Positions 1 through 6,756 of a stretch of 8,454 bases of DNA are shown one piece after another. The notes beneath the pieces were generated by a model. It had not been told where the DNA came from. It saw only the letters and a program-made list of their open reading frames with translations, and ran no database searches. The stretch is taken from positions 1-8,454 of the forward strand of contig CAJMLC010000083.1 in assembly GCA_905214155.1 (NCBI GenBank), in the 5' to 3' direction. The first letter of the stretch is position 1. Every line of letters starts with the position of its first letter. The stretch comes from an uncultured bacterium (lineage in GTDB: Bacteria; Bacillota; Clostridia; Oscillospirales; Oscillospiraceae). The translations under genes were made by a program, and so were the position numbers.

Positions 1-180
1 CGGTGTGCCGCGCTTTAGCTCGTTTCCAACGGTGGTTGGTGAACATCCGATTGCTTTGGCAATGGCTCTGTTCGTGTAGCCTGCGTTCTTGAGATGCTGG
101 ATTGCTCCTCGTTCCTCTCGCTGTAAGTGCTGTCCCTTCTTGCGTTCTACCGATTCTGTGATATAATCTTGGCAGTCCAT
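1..180 (-). CDS. IS30-family transposase, N-terminal part (runs off the window)
   Basis: The first 60 residues of a DDE transposase of the IS30 family are present; the catalytic domain lies outside the window. The protein begins MDCQDYITESVERKKGQHL. It then shows a helix-turn-helix of the type that opens IS30 transposases (about residues 20-58), with the core GYTNRAIAKAIGCSPTTVG followed by NELKRG. This domain binds the element's ends. The ATG at 180 is preceded by GGGAGG (190-195) at a 9-base spacing, which supports the start. The start codon lies inside one arm of a 12-base perfect inverted repeat (176-187 and 239-250), which may limit translation from read-in transcripts. The family call rests on the helix-turn-helix pattern and its spacing; whether the gene is intact cannot be judged. 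Confidence 0.8.
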   Translation of the reverse strand, partial: MDCQDYITESVERKKGQHLQREERGAIQHLKNAGYTNRAIAKAIGCSPTTVGNELKRGTP

Positions 181-250
181 AGTGATTGCCCTCCCTTGGA
201 AGATGTTGTGTGCTAACTTCATTCTACCATGTGGGGAAAATCACTATGGA
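176..250 (-). repeat. 12-bp perfect inverted repeat spanning the transposase start codon
   Basis: TCCATAGTGATT (176-187) and AATCACTATGGA (239-250) are exact reverse complements, 51 bases apart. The first arm includes the transposase start codon. The loop contains the GGGAGG ribosome-binding site. In a minus-strand RNA that starts upstream of 250 the arms could pair and hide the start codon. An RNA starting inside the loop would escape this. Confidence 0.6.
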
Positions 251-283
251 TTTTTTCTTAGGTGTCCAACTTCATTTTACAAT
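213..283. repeat. Imperfect direct repeat at the IS30 end
   Basis: CTAACTTCATTCTACCAT (213-230) and CCAACTTCATTTTACAAT (266-283) match at 15 of 18 positions and lie 53 bases apart in the same orientation. The outer copy sits where the terminal repeat is expected. A repeated end sequence suggests two binding positions for the transposase helix-turn-helix, but this is inference. Confidence 0.55.
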
Positions 284-383
284 CGACCTGTTATTTATAA
301 TGCATAAAAAGCGTGTAAGGATATTCATTAGGATGCCCAAGGAAGCAAACATGCTACAGATATAGCTCTGCCCATTTATACAA

Positions 384-422
384 ACAGGCCGCACCGTCCT
401 CAAATCGGACAGTGCGGCCTGT
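384..422 (-). terminator. Hairpin terminator at the end of the sugar operon
   Basis: The arms ACAGGCCGCACCGTCC (384-399) and GGACAGTGCGGCCTGT (407-422) pair over 16 positions with a single non-Watson-Crick pair and a 7-base loop. On the minus strand the stem begins 15 bases after the dehydrogenase stop codon and is followed by TTTGTATAAAT. The U run is short, so termination may be partial, but position and stem strength fit an operon-end terminator. Confidence 0.75.
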
Positions 423-437
423 GTTCATCATTGTGTG

Positions 438-1210
438 TCAATCCCATGTTCTATCCCATGTCAGCATCCGCCCTCCGTCGACCAGAAAGCTGGAACCTGT
501 GGCAAACGAAGCATTATCGGACGCGAGGAACACAAGCAGGTTCACCATTTCCTGCGGCTGCGCCGCACGCTTCAATAGTGTTTTCATGCCGTTCATTCCC
601 TGCCGGGTCAAGACCGGCCCGGGGCAGAGGCTGACCACCCGAATACCGTACTGCACGCCGTACATGGCGCAGGCTTTTGTCAATCCATGTGCCGCGCCAG
701 ACTTTGCCGCAGAATATCCCATGTCAGAATAGCAGCCTTCCTCGCCGGTCACAGAGCCGATATTGATGATCACGCCGGTTCTCTGCTCGCGCATGTATTT
801 CATGACGGCGTGGTCAAAGTACAATTGCCCGCGAAGATTGACATCTAGCGACCAGTCGTATATGTCGATGGGTATATCTGGGAACTCCATTTTTTCGCGT
901 CAACACCTAGGATTCTGCATTCCGCACCGCCTGCCAGATTGATCATGACATCAATCGAGCCAAAAGTGTCGGCAGCCTTTTTTACCGCGTCCTCGACTTG
1001 CATATATTGCCGCACATCGCAGACAGCGTAAGCCGCTTTCTTCGGATATATCCGGTCGATCTGCTGCGTGACCTCGATCAGCTTTTCTTCATTGATGTCG
1101 ATCAATACAACATTTGCGTACATTGCGGCAAACTCTTTTGCCGCCAGCAGAGCGATCCCTGACGCAGCACCGGTCAGGAGGACTGTTTTCCCAGAAAAAT
1201 CAAATTTCAT
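438..1210 (-). pseudogene. Short-chain dehydrogenase/reductase (SDR), interrupted by a frameshift
   Basis: This is a classical SDR, an NAD(P)-dependent oxidoreductase that would act on a sugar or sugar-derived ketone or alcohol in the cytoplasm. Read across the break it is about 257 residues, normal for the family. It shows the cofactor motif TGAASGIA (13-20), an acidic D38 after strand 2 that favours NAD(H), NLAG (91-94), N125, S153 and YSAAK (Y166, K170), and PG at 197-198. The frame breaks at a run of six A's on the coding strand (890-895). The N-terminal 107 codons read on to a stop at 845. The remainder, starting MEFPDIPIDIYDW, lies in the -1 frame and has no ribosome-binding site of its own. 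One extra A would restore the gene. The glycine-rich motif also ends in alanine (GIA instead of GIG), which may hint at decay. ATG 1210 is chosen over GTG 1225 because AAAGGA (1217-1222) sits 6 bases upstream. It is the last gene of the operon, 71 bases after the permease. A sequencing or assembly error is a real alternative. Confidence 0.8.
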
Positions 1211-1281
1211 CTGTTTTCCTTTCACGTTCGGGCGTCAGCTGCGCGGAACATATCCGATCCAGCGCTCAGCACCGGGCAGGC

Positions 1282-2241
1282 TCAGATCTTTCTCTTCAGA
1301 GAGCCGCCCTTGATCGCGTCGATGGACACTGCAACGAGCAGGACTGCGCCGACAACGATTTCCTGCCAGTACACGCCGATGCCGATGATGGTCATGCCGT
1401 TATTGAGGATGGCGATGACCATGGAGCCGAGGAAGGTGCCGAAGATGGTGCCCTTGCCGCCGGTCAGAGCGGCGCCGCCGAGAATAACGGCGGACAGCGC
1501 CGTCATGTTATAGTTGACCGCCGCGTTGGGCAGGCCCGCACCGGTCTGCGCGGCCATCAGAACGCCGGAAACGCCGCACATGAGGCCATTGAGCACATAA
1601 AGCGCAAATCTCTGACGGTTGACCTTGATGCCCGACAGGAAGCTTGCCTGCGCGTTGCCTCCGATCATATAGACATTGCGGCCAAAGACTGTATATTTGG
1701 AGATCAGATGGAAGATCACATAGGTAACGGCCATGATCAGCAGCGAGCACGGAATGGGGCCGATATAGCCTCTGCCGATGAAAATGAAAGATCTGTCGCT
1801 GATGGTGACGGAGGAGCCGTTCGTGATCAGATAGGCAAAGCCGCGGAACACCTGCATCGTTGCGATGGTGGTGATGAAGGCATTGAGCTTCAGGACCGTG
1901 ATAAAGAAGCCGTTGATCGCGCCGACCAAAACGCCGGAGGCCAGTGCGCACAGGACCGTAAAGTACCACGGCATACCTAGCTTCGTCGAGCAGATGGCGG
2001 CAACCATGCCGACCGCCGCGATCTGCGAGCCGACGGACAGGTCAATGTTGCCGGAGATGTTGATAAACGTGACCGAACAGGAAACGACGCCGACGATCGC
2101 CGCATACAGACCGATGTTCAGAACGTTTTTCACCGTGAGGAAATAGGGGCTTGCCAGCGTAAAAACGATGATCTCGATCACGAGCGCGCAGATAACGGTA
2201 AAGATCGAGGGCAGCTTCTTGCCCTTGAGTTTGCTTAACAT
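1282..2241 (-). CDS. Sugar ABC transporter permease (RbsC type)
   Basis: This is the membrane subunit of a ribose/xylose-class sugar importer, and would form a homodimeric channel fed by the binding protein and driven by the adjacent ATPase. It has 319 residues, close to the family's usual length, and consists almost wholly of hydrophobic segments. Family landmarks are SGNIDLSVGS (63-72), the cytoplasmic coupling region GGNAQASFLSGIKV (194-207), LGGAALTGGKGTIFGTFLG (254-272) and the following LNNGMTIIGI (279-288). The ATG at 2241 comes one base after the ATPase stop codon (TGATATG), with AGGAGG at 2250-2255 and 8-base spacing, so translation is probably coupled. A basic tail (SLKRKI) ends the protein. 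Only one permease gene is present, as expected for this class. Substrate cannot be read from the sequence. Confidence 0.93.
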   Translation of the reverse strand: MLSKLKGKKLPSIFTVICALVIEIIVFTLASPYFLTVKNVLNIGLYAAIVGVVSCSVTFINISGNIDLSVGSQIAAVGMVAAICSTKLGMPWYFTVLCALASGVLVGAINGFFITVLKLNAFITTIATMQVFRGFAYLITNGSSVTISDRSFIFIGRGYIGPIPCSLLIMAVTYVIFHLISKYTVFGRNVYMIGGNAQASFLSGIKVNRQRFALYVLNGLMCGVSGVLMAAQTGAGLPNAAVNYNMTALSAVILGGAALTGGKGTIFGTFLGSMVIAILNNGMTIIGIGVYWQEIVVGAVLLVAVSIDAIKGGSLKRKI

Positions 2242-2242
2242 A

Positions 2243-3724
2243 TCAGTGTCCTCCTATTGCGTAATTCACGACGGTCTCCTGCGTTGCCTCTTCTCTGGTC
2301 AGGAAGCCGGAAATGTGTCCTTCAAACATGACCATGATCCGGTCGGACATTGCCAGCAGCTCTGGCATTTCCGAGGTGATGATGATCACGCATTTTCCCT
2401 GCGCGCAAAGCTCGTCGAGGATCTTATAGATCTCAGCCTTTGCGCCGACATCAATGCCGCGCGTCGGCTCGTTCAGGATCAGGATATCCGGGTTCAGCTC
2501 CAGCCACTTGGAAAGGACGACCTTCTGCTGGTTGCCGCCGGACAGGGAGACGGTGTCGGTCCTGTAGGACGGCGTCTTGATGCGCAGACTCTCAATCCAC
2601 TTATTTGCGACCGCTTCATCCTTCCTGTAATTGATGAAGACGCTTCTGTTCTTGCAGTAGGACGACGACATGATGTTGACAGCTACAGACTGGTTCAGGA
2701 CGAGGCCCTCCGTCTTTCGCTCCGCCGGACAATAGGCCATACCGGCATTGACCGCATCCATGGGATCGTGGATCCGTACCGGCTTTCCGTGTACAAGGAT
2801 CCTGCCCTTGTGCAGGATATCCTGTCCGAAGATCGCCGTACCGACATTCTGGTGGCCGGAGCCCATCAGGCCGTAGATGCCGAAGATCTCGCCCTTACGC
2901 GTCGAGAAAGAGATATCCTTTACATAGTCAGTCTCCAGCCCCTCGACCCGGAGGATCTCGTCGCCGATCGGGATCGTCTCCTTGGGATACATGTCGGTCA
3001 AATCGCGGCCGACCATGCGGGAGATCAGCTCGTCCTTCGTCGCGTCGCGGATGTTCAGCTCGCCGGTCTTTTTGCCGTCGCGCAGAACCACAACGCGGTT
3101 GGCGACCTCAAACAGCTCGTCCAGCTTGTGGGAAATGTAGAAAATAGCAACGCCCTCAGAGGCTGCTTTATGAACAAAATTCAGGAGGTTCTTGACCTCT
3201 GTGTCATTCAGAGACGAGGTCGGCTCGTCCATGATGATCACCTGTGCATGATTGGAAATGACCTTGGCAAGCTCGATGAGCTGCTTCTGCGCCACGGAGC
3301 AGGCCCCCATGGTGGTCTTCGGGTCAATATCCAGGCCCACGACCGAAAGGATCTGCCGGGCCTCCGCGTACATTTTCTTATAATCGACAAAGCCGTGCTT
3401 TTTCGGAATGCTGCCGATAAAAATGTTCTCGGCGACCGAAACGGACGCCACATAATTCAGTTCCTGATGAATGACGCCGATGCCGGCGTTTTTTGCCGCA
3501 AGCGGCACCTCGAACACGACCCTCTGGCCGTTCAGATAGATCTCGCCCTCGTCCGGCTGATAAACACCGGAAAGGATCTTGATCAGAGTACTTTTGCCCG
3601 CGCCATTTTCGCCGAGCAAAGCGACGACCTCGCCCTTTTTGATATTGATATCGATGTTGTCCAGCGCACGGACACCGGGGAAGCTTTTGCCGATCCCTCT
3701 TGCTTCCATCACATATTCAGCCAA
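2243..3724 (-). CDS. Sugar ABC transporter ATP-binding protein with two nucleotide-binding domains (RbsA/MglA type)
   Basis: This cytoplasmic ATPase of 493 residues powers sugar import. Domain 1 has Walker A GENGAGKST (38-46), a Q-loop glutamine in VIHQELN (Q87), a degenerate signature CSVAQKQL (142-149), Walker B IIMDEP (163-168) and the switch histidine H199. Domain 2 has a Walker A position without the lysine (GLMGSGHQN, 285-293) but a good signature LSGGNQQK (394-401) and Walker B ILILNEPTRG (414-423). This asymmetry is normal for the family. The start is set to TTG 3724. GGAGGT at 3732-3737 lies 7 bases upstream, and the resulting N-terminus, MAEYVMEARGIGKSFPG, is the family's typical opening. 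The in-frame ATG at 3739 has no convincing ribosome-binding site, and the ATG at 3709 lies 22 bases from GGAGGT. The gene follows the binding-protein gene after 145 bases that contain a large hairpin, and abuts the permease by one base. Confidence 0.93.
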   Translation of the reverse strand: MAEYVMEARGIGKSFPGVRALDNIDINIKKGEVVALLGENGAGKSTLIKILSGVYQPDEGEIYLNGQRVVFEVPLAAKNAGIGVIHQELNYVASVSVAENIFIGSIPKKHGFVDYKKMYAEARQILSVVGLDIDPKTTMGACSVAQKQLIELAKVISNHAQVIIMDEPTSSLNDTEVKNLLNFVHKAASEGVAIFYISHKLDELFEVANRVVVLRDGKKTGELNIRDATKDELISRMVGRDLTDMYPKETIPIGDEILRVEGLETDYVKDISFSTRKGEIFGIYGLMGSGHQNVGTAIFGQDILHKGRILVHGKPVRIHDPMDAVNAGMAYCPAERKTEGLVLNQSVAVNIMSSSYCKNRSVFINYRKDEAVANKWIESLRIKTPSYRTDTVSLSGGNQQKVVLSKWLELNPDILILNEPTRGIDVGAKAEIYKILDELCAQGKCVIIITSEMPELLAMSDRIMVMFEGHISGFLTREEATQETVVNYAIGGH

Positions 3725-3731
3725 ACCGAAT

Positions 3732-3737
3732 ACCTCC
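3732..3737 (-). promoter_or_regulatory. Ribosome-binding site that selects the TTG start of the ATPase
   Basis: GGAGGT on the minus strand lies 7 bases before TTG 3724. It overlaps the codons that follow the alternative ATG 3739, so that ATG cannot use it. This site decides the annotated start. Confidence 0.75.
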
Positions 3738-3752
3738 ATCGCGATATAGGAT

Positions 3753-3818
3753 CCATCCCGCAGCGCATGTGCCGGCCGGAGTACTGCTTTCGCCGGCACA
3801 ATGTCCGCTGCGGGATGG
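3753..3818 (-). promoter_or_regulatory. Large intra-operon hairpin between binding-protein and ATPase genes
   Basis: The left arm (3753-3776) and right arm (3792-3818) form 13 bp (CCATCCCGCAGCG with CGCTGCGGGATGG), 3 bp (CAT with ATG) and 8 bp (GTGCCGGC with GCCGGCAC) of perfect pairing. Small bulges sit at 3800 and 3804-3805, and the loop is 15 bases (3777-3791). On the transcript it stands 51 bases after the binding-protein stop codon and is not followed by a U run, so it is a poor intrinsic terminator. By analogy with other binding-protein operons it may protect the upstream mRNA's 3' end and keep the binding protein in excess over the membrane subunits. That function is inferred. Confidence 0.7.
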
Positions 3819-3869
3819 TCTTAGATTGTACTGCTGCAAGCGGCCGAAAGGCAGGGCCGCGCGACAGAG

Positions 3870-4925
3870 TTAGCCGACCTGATCCCAGGGATAGTTGCTG
3901 GTGTCGTAGACCTCAGCCAGGTTGTCCCAGGAGATCGCAAGCATCTCGCAGGGATTAAGCTCGGGAATGGAGCCCTCGGTGAAGTACTGCTCCACGAGCT
4001 TGCAGCACTGTTCGCCGTACAGCTCGGTAAAGTTGGAGGTGGTGTACAGCCAGCAGCAGTTGCCCTGCGTTGCTTCCATGGTATCGGTAAAGGTGTTGTC
4101 GATGTTGCAGCTGATGATCTTGACGTCGCCGTCACGGCCGGCCGTCTCAGCAGCAGCCATGCAGCCGGTCGCAGCATTGTTGTTAACGCCGAAAACAATG
4201 ATGGAATGTGCGTCCGGATGCGCGGTGAGGAAGTCGTTGAAGCGCTGCTGGATGATCTGCGCGTCGTTTTCGCCTTCGATCTCGACGGCCTCGCCGTACT
4301 TGATGCCCAGGTCGTCAAACGCATCGATTGCGGCTCTGACGCGCTCCTGCACGACGTCGCCGGAGGCAAGCTGTGTGATCACGACCGCATAGTCGCATTC
4401 ACCGTTGTTGTTGTCCTTGAGCCACTGTGCCATGACCTCACCATTGTAATAGCCCATCGATGGGGAGTCAATGCCGAAGAACGGTGCGCCGGGAAGCGCG
4501 ATGTCCACCGCCAGAACGGGGATATTGGCCTCGCCGAAGATGTCCATGATGGTCTGGCCGACGGATGCGTCGACGTTCAGATCGACGACAAAGTCAACGC
4601 CCTTCTGAACCATGATCTCCGCGTTGGAGACGCCGGTGGGGCCGTCGCCGTTGTTGTCCGCATAGACGAGTTCCCAGCCGCGCTCCTCGCAGGCCTTTTC
4701 AAAGCCCCACTTGACGAGACGGCCGAACTGGCCCTTTTCGTTGATGTTGCAGAGGCCAAGCTTGAGTTTTTCGGGAACGCCTGCCGGGGCATCATTTTCC
4801 GCCGCTGCGGCCGGCTGTTCCGTCTGCTCCGGCTGTTCCGTCTGTGCCGGCTCCGTATTTGCCGCGCAGGCAGCAAGCGTGAGCGCCATGATGAATGCGA
4901 GTACAAGAGCGATTAGCTTTTTCAT
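3870..4925 (-). CDS. Sugar ABC transporter substrate-binding lipoprotein (RbsB type)
   Basis: This extracellular, membrane-anchored receptor would capture the sugar and deliver it to the permease. It has 351 residues. The N-terminus MKKLIALVLAFIMALTLAAC is a lipoprotein signal with lipobox LAAC; cleavage would leave C20 to be lipidated. A flexible linker rich in T, E, Q, P and A (21-50) follows, then a type I periplasmic-binding-protein fold (about 53-340) that starts KLKLGLCNINEKGQFG. It includes the usual NAEIMVQKGVDFVV (101-114) and PVLAVDI (136-142). ATG 4925 is chosen because AGGAGG (4932-4937) lies 6 bases upstream and the signal peptide starts there; an upstream in-frame start at 4958 would add residues before the signal. 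Unusually, the mature domain contains ten cysteines besides C20, including adjacent pairs C290-C291 and C307-C308. It follows the mutarotase gene after 46 bases. The sugar bound is unknown. Confidence 0.93.
   Translation of the reverse strand: MKKLIALVLAFIMALTLAACAANTEPAQTEQPEQTEQPAAAAENDAPAGVPEKLKLGLCNINEKGQFGRLVKWGFEKACEERGWELVYADNNGDGPTGVSNAEIMVQKGVDFVVDLNVDASVGQTIMDIFGEANIPVLAVDIALPGAPFFGIDSPSMGYYNGEVMAQWLKDNNNGECDYAVVITQLASGDVVQERVRAAIDAFDDLGIKYGEAVEIEGENDAQIIQQRFNDFLTAHPDAHSIIVFGVNNNAATGCMAAAETAGRDGDVKIISCNIDNTFTDTMEATQGNCCWLYTTSNFTELYGEQCCKLVEQYFTEGSIPELNPCEMLAISWDNLAEVYDTSNYPWDQVG
4811..4852. repeat. 18-base tandem repeat in the lipoprotein linker
   Basis: CCGGCTGTTCCGTCTGCT (4811-4828) is followed by CCGGCTGTTCCGTCTGTG (4829-4846), 16 of 18 identical, then a partial third CCGGCT. 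It encodes the TEQPEQ-TEQPAA stretch between the lipid anchor and the binding domain, so copy number could change linker length by six residues without breaking the frame. Confidence 0.6.
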
Positions 4926-4971
4926 GTTTGTCCTCCTAAATTGTTTTTTTGCGAGCATTCCTTATATGTGT

Positions 4972-5271
4972 TTATTCCAAATAGAATACTTGCCGGAATG
5001 GATGCGGCTGACTGAGATCGACGATTCCCTGCATGGACGCCGCCCATCTTTTCTGCGCTGCATTGACCGCCTTGACAGCGTCGCGCTTTTCCAGATCCTC
5101 GCATTCGTAGTAGCCGAAAACGCGGTCTCCCGACAGAAAGATGGAGTAGTTGCGGATCCCCTGAAGCTTGAGATTCTCGACCATTTCAGGCCAGATGCGG
5201 TCGTGCCGCTCGATATATTCTTCGCTTTTTCCGGGAAGGAGCCTGCCCTCCCACATGACTCTGTTCAGCAT
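4972..5271 (-). CDS. L-rhamnose mutarotase family protein (RhaM/COG3254 type)
   Basis: This small cytoplasmic enzyme of 99 residues interconverts the alpha and beta anomers of an aldose so that the next enzyme receives its preferred form. It resembles E. coli RhaM in length and key blocks. ERHDRIWPEM (21-30) matches the RRHNPIWPEL block with the catalytic-type histidine (H23). NYSIFL (41-46) holds a tyrosine at the active-site position (Y42). KRW (74-76) matches the conserved tryptophan region, and the C-terminus is QVFYLE. ATG 5271 begins one base after the isomerase stop codon (TGATATG), with AGAGG 5 bases upstream inside the isomerase gene, so the two are probably translationally coupled and act in sequence. 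Relatives act on L-rhamnose, and some COG3254 members on L-fucose, so the family does not fix the substrate. Confidence 0.9.
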   Translation of the reverse strand: MLNRVMWEGRLLPGKSEEYIERHDRIWPEMVENLKLQGIRNYSIFLSGDRVFGYYECEDLEKRDAVKAVNAAQKRWAASMQGIVDLSQPHPFRQVFYLE

Positions 5272-5272
5272 A

Positions 5273-6721
5273 TCAGCCTCTGATGATCTCATAGTCGATC
5301 CCGAGGACCTCGGCGATCTTTGCGACCGTATCCGCTCTGTGGCCGATGCCGAGCGCATAGTGGTGCGTGGGACCGGCCATGACCCACTTCTTGATAAAAT
5401 CGCGGATGTTGGGGTCGAAATGGCCTCTGGTGTTGGTGTTACCGGTGGGCGGGATGGAACCCTTTTCCGACATACCCTCGCCGATGACGAACTTGAGCTT
5501 ACCGCTGCCGTCCTGCGTGATCCCGAGCATGGTGATGGGGCCTTCCTTCAGCTTGAACTCGACCGAAGCGCCAGAGCCGGGCTTGCCGTGATATTTCTTC
5601 AGGCTGCGGAGCACCGGCTTGCCCTCCGCCACGGCGATGTGGTGCGGGCCGTCGTGTCCGACGAGGATATAATCCTCCTTGAAGTCGATCGGATGGAACT
5701 CCGCAAAGCTGCCGCCGATGTTCAGCCTGTCCATGATGAACATGGCGATGCAGGTCTTGATATCAAACTCGCCGCACATCGGGATGCCCTGCGCGTTGAG
5801 CAGGGAGTTGCCGACGATCAGCGAAGAGATCATTGCCTGCGTATCCGAGCCGGGCTGCGCATTGTAGTAATAGGCAAGGCCGGTCAGATCGTACTTCTCA
5901 ATAAAATGATCCAGACAAACGGAAGCCTTCGCCGCCTTTTCCAGATCCGCGTCCGTGAGCTTCATGGCGATCGGATCGCTGCCCGGGTCGGGCGTGTCGA
6001 AGTTCTCGAGGATAACGGACTTCTGCGCCTCGATCTCCTCCGGCTTTACCTCATCAAAGACCGCCTTCATGTCGTCGACCTCGAGCAGCGGCACATGCAC
6101 GTCAAACGCAGCGGAGATCGCGGTGGGATCGGCGTGCATGTCGTACATGGACTCCAAAACGTGGCCCATGAGGCCGAATCTGGCGCCGTGCAGGTCGTGG
6201 AGCACCTTTGCGATATCACACCATTCGGCGATGGCCGCTTCGGCCTTTTCGTCGCCGTAGAGGGTGCCGATGATCACGTCGTTTACCTTCTTGCCCATGC
6301 GGATCGCAACGCCGGTAAACTCCGGAACGGAGCAGATATTGTCGTTTTCAAGCTGGATCCGGGTGCTTCCATTGGAAAGATCAAAGGTCTCGCGGGGCTG
6401 TAAGGCGACCAGGACCATGGGCTGAGCCGCGTTCCTGACGATCGGCGCAAAAACAGAGGATGTGGCGTAGGTGAGCATATTGCACATCAGCACGTCGGGA
6501 TGATCTCCCTGTATTTTCGCAAGCGCATCGTAGGCCTTTGCGTTTGTGTCGATCATGCCGTAATCCACGATCTCCACGTCGTTTTTCGCAAGGATCGCCT
6601 TAAACTCCTCGTGATACTGCATCAGCGTATCCAGAAGGCCGGGGAATTGGTCCCAATATACAGGATGGGCGACGCCGAAAACACCGATGCGGCCGACCCG
6701 CTTGTTCTTTCGTTCAATCAT
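5273..6721 (-). CDS. L-arabinose/L-fucose isomerase superfamily protein, AraA-like
   Basis: This is a predicted metal-dependent aldose-ketose isomerase of 482 residues, close to AraA (about 500) and shorter than FucI (about 590). Four catalytic positions known from E. coli AraA are present in order and at similar spacing: E318 in GEFDIKT, E341 in SFAEFHP, H356 in VGHDGPHH, and the HH pair 453-454 in WVMAGPTHHYALG. The N-terminal Rossmann-like part starts RVGRIGVFGVAHPVYWDQFP, also as in AraA. Outside these blocks it is divergent, so L-arabinose need not be the substrate. The mutarotase partner points rather to a 6-deoxyhexose or another sugar. It is the first gene of the operon: ATG 6721 has AAAGGGG 10 bases upstream and a candidate promoter about 36 bases upstream. 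The isomerase class is well supported; the substrate is open. Confidence 0.87.
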   Translation of the reverse strand: MIERKNKRVGRIGVFGVAHPVYWDQFPGLLDTLMQYHEEFKAILAKNDVEIVDYGMIDTNAKAYDALAKIQGDHPDVLMCNMLTYATSSVFAPIVRNAAQPMVLVALQPRETFDLSNGSTRIQLENDNICSVPEFTGVAIRMGKKVNDVIIGTLYGDEKAEAAIAEWCDIAKVLHDLHGARFGLMGHVLESMYDMHADPTAISAAFDVHVPLLEVDDMKAVFDEVKPEEIEAQKSVILENFDTPDPGSDPIAMKLTDADLEKAAKASVCLDHFIEKYDLTGLAYYYNAQPGSDTQAMISSLIVGNSLLNAQGIPMCGEFDIKTCIAMFIMDRLNIGGSFAEFHPIDFKEDYILVGHDGPHHIAVAEGKPVLRSLKKYHGKPGSGASVEFKLKEGPITMLGITQDGSGKLKFVIGEGMSEKGSIPPTGNTNTRGHFDPNIRDFIKKWVMAGPTHHYALGIGHRADTVAKIAEVLGIDYEIIRG

Positions 6722-6756
6722 ACTGTCAGAACCCCTTTTGTTATGATTATGCTATT

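Larger units (their letters stand above)
1..289 (-). mobile_element. IS30-family insertion sequence, 5' end only
   Basis: This is the upstream end of an IS30-family element: the transposase start, its leader and what is probably one terminal repeat. The outer boundary is inferred, near the sequence AATCGACC at 281-288. Beyond it the base composition changes and nothing transposon-like continues. An 18-base stretch at 266-283 recurs with three differences at 213-230, which resembles terminal and subterminal transposase-binding sites. The other end of the element lies left of the window, so neither the paired terminal repeat nor a target duplication can be seen. Confidence 0.7.

Noticed and set aside
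438..890. Treating the C-terminal SDR half as a separate gene starting at ATG 890
   Set aside because: There is no ribosome-binding site before 890, the half lacks the cofactor-binding domain, and it joins exactly to the upstream half at a homopolymer.
1114..1980. Plus-strand open frame of 288 codons opposite the permease
   Set aside because: It is a shadow of the permease gene, with a composition rich in D, A, H and Q that is typical of antisense reading.
2168..3958. Very long plus-strand open frame (596 codons) opposite the ATPase gene
   Set aside because: It is antisense to a clear ABC ATPase, has no recognisable domain or ribosome-binding site, and is explained by the codon bias of the GC-rich gene beneath it.
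5168..6403. Plus-strand open frame of 411 codons opposite the isomerase
   Set aside because: It is antisense to a gene with conserved catalytic residues; its sequence is low-complexity and family-less.
5273..6721. Calling the isomerase a canonical FucI L-fucose isomerase
   Set aside because: The length (482) and the order of E318, E341, H356 and H453-H454 match AraA better than FucI; the substrate is left open.
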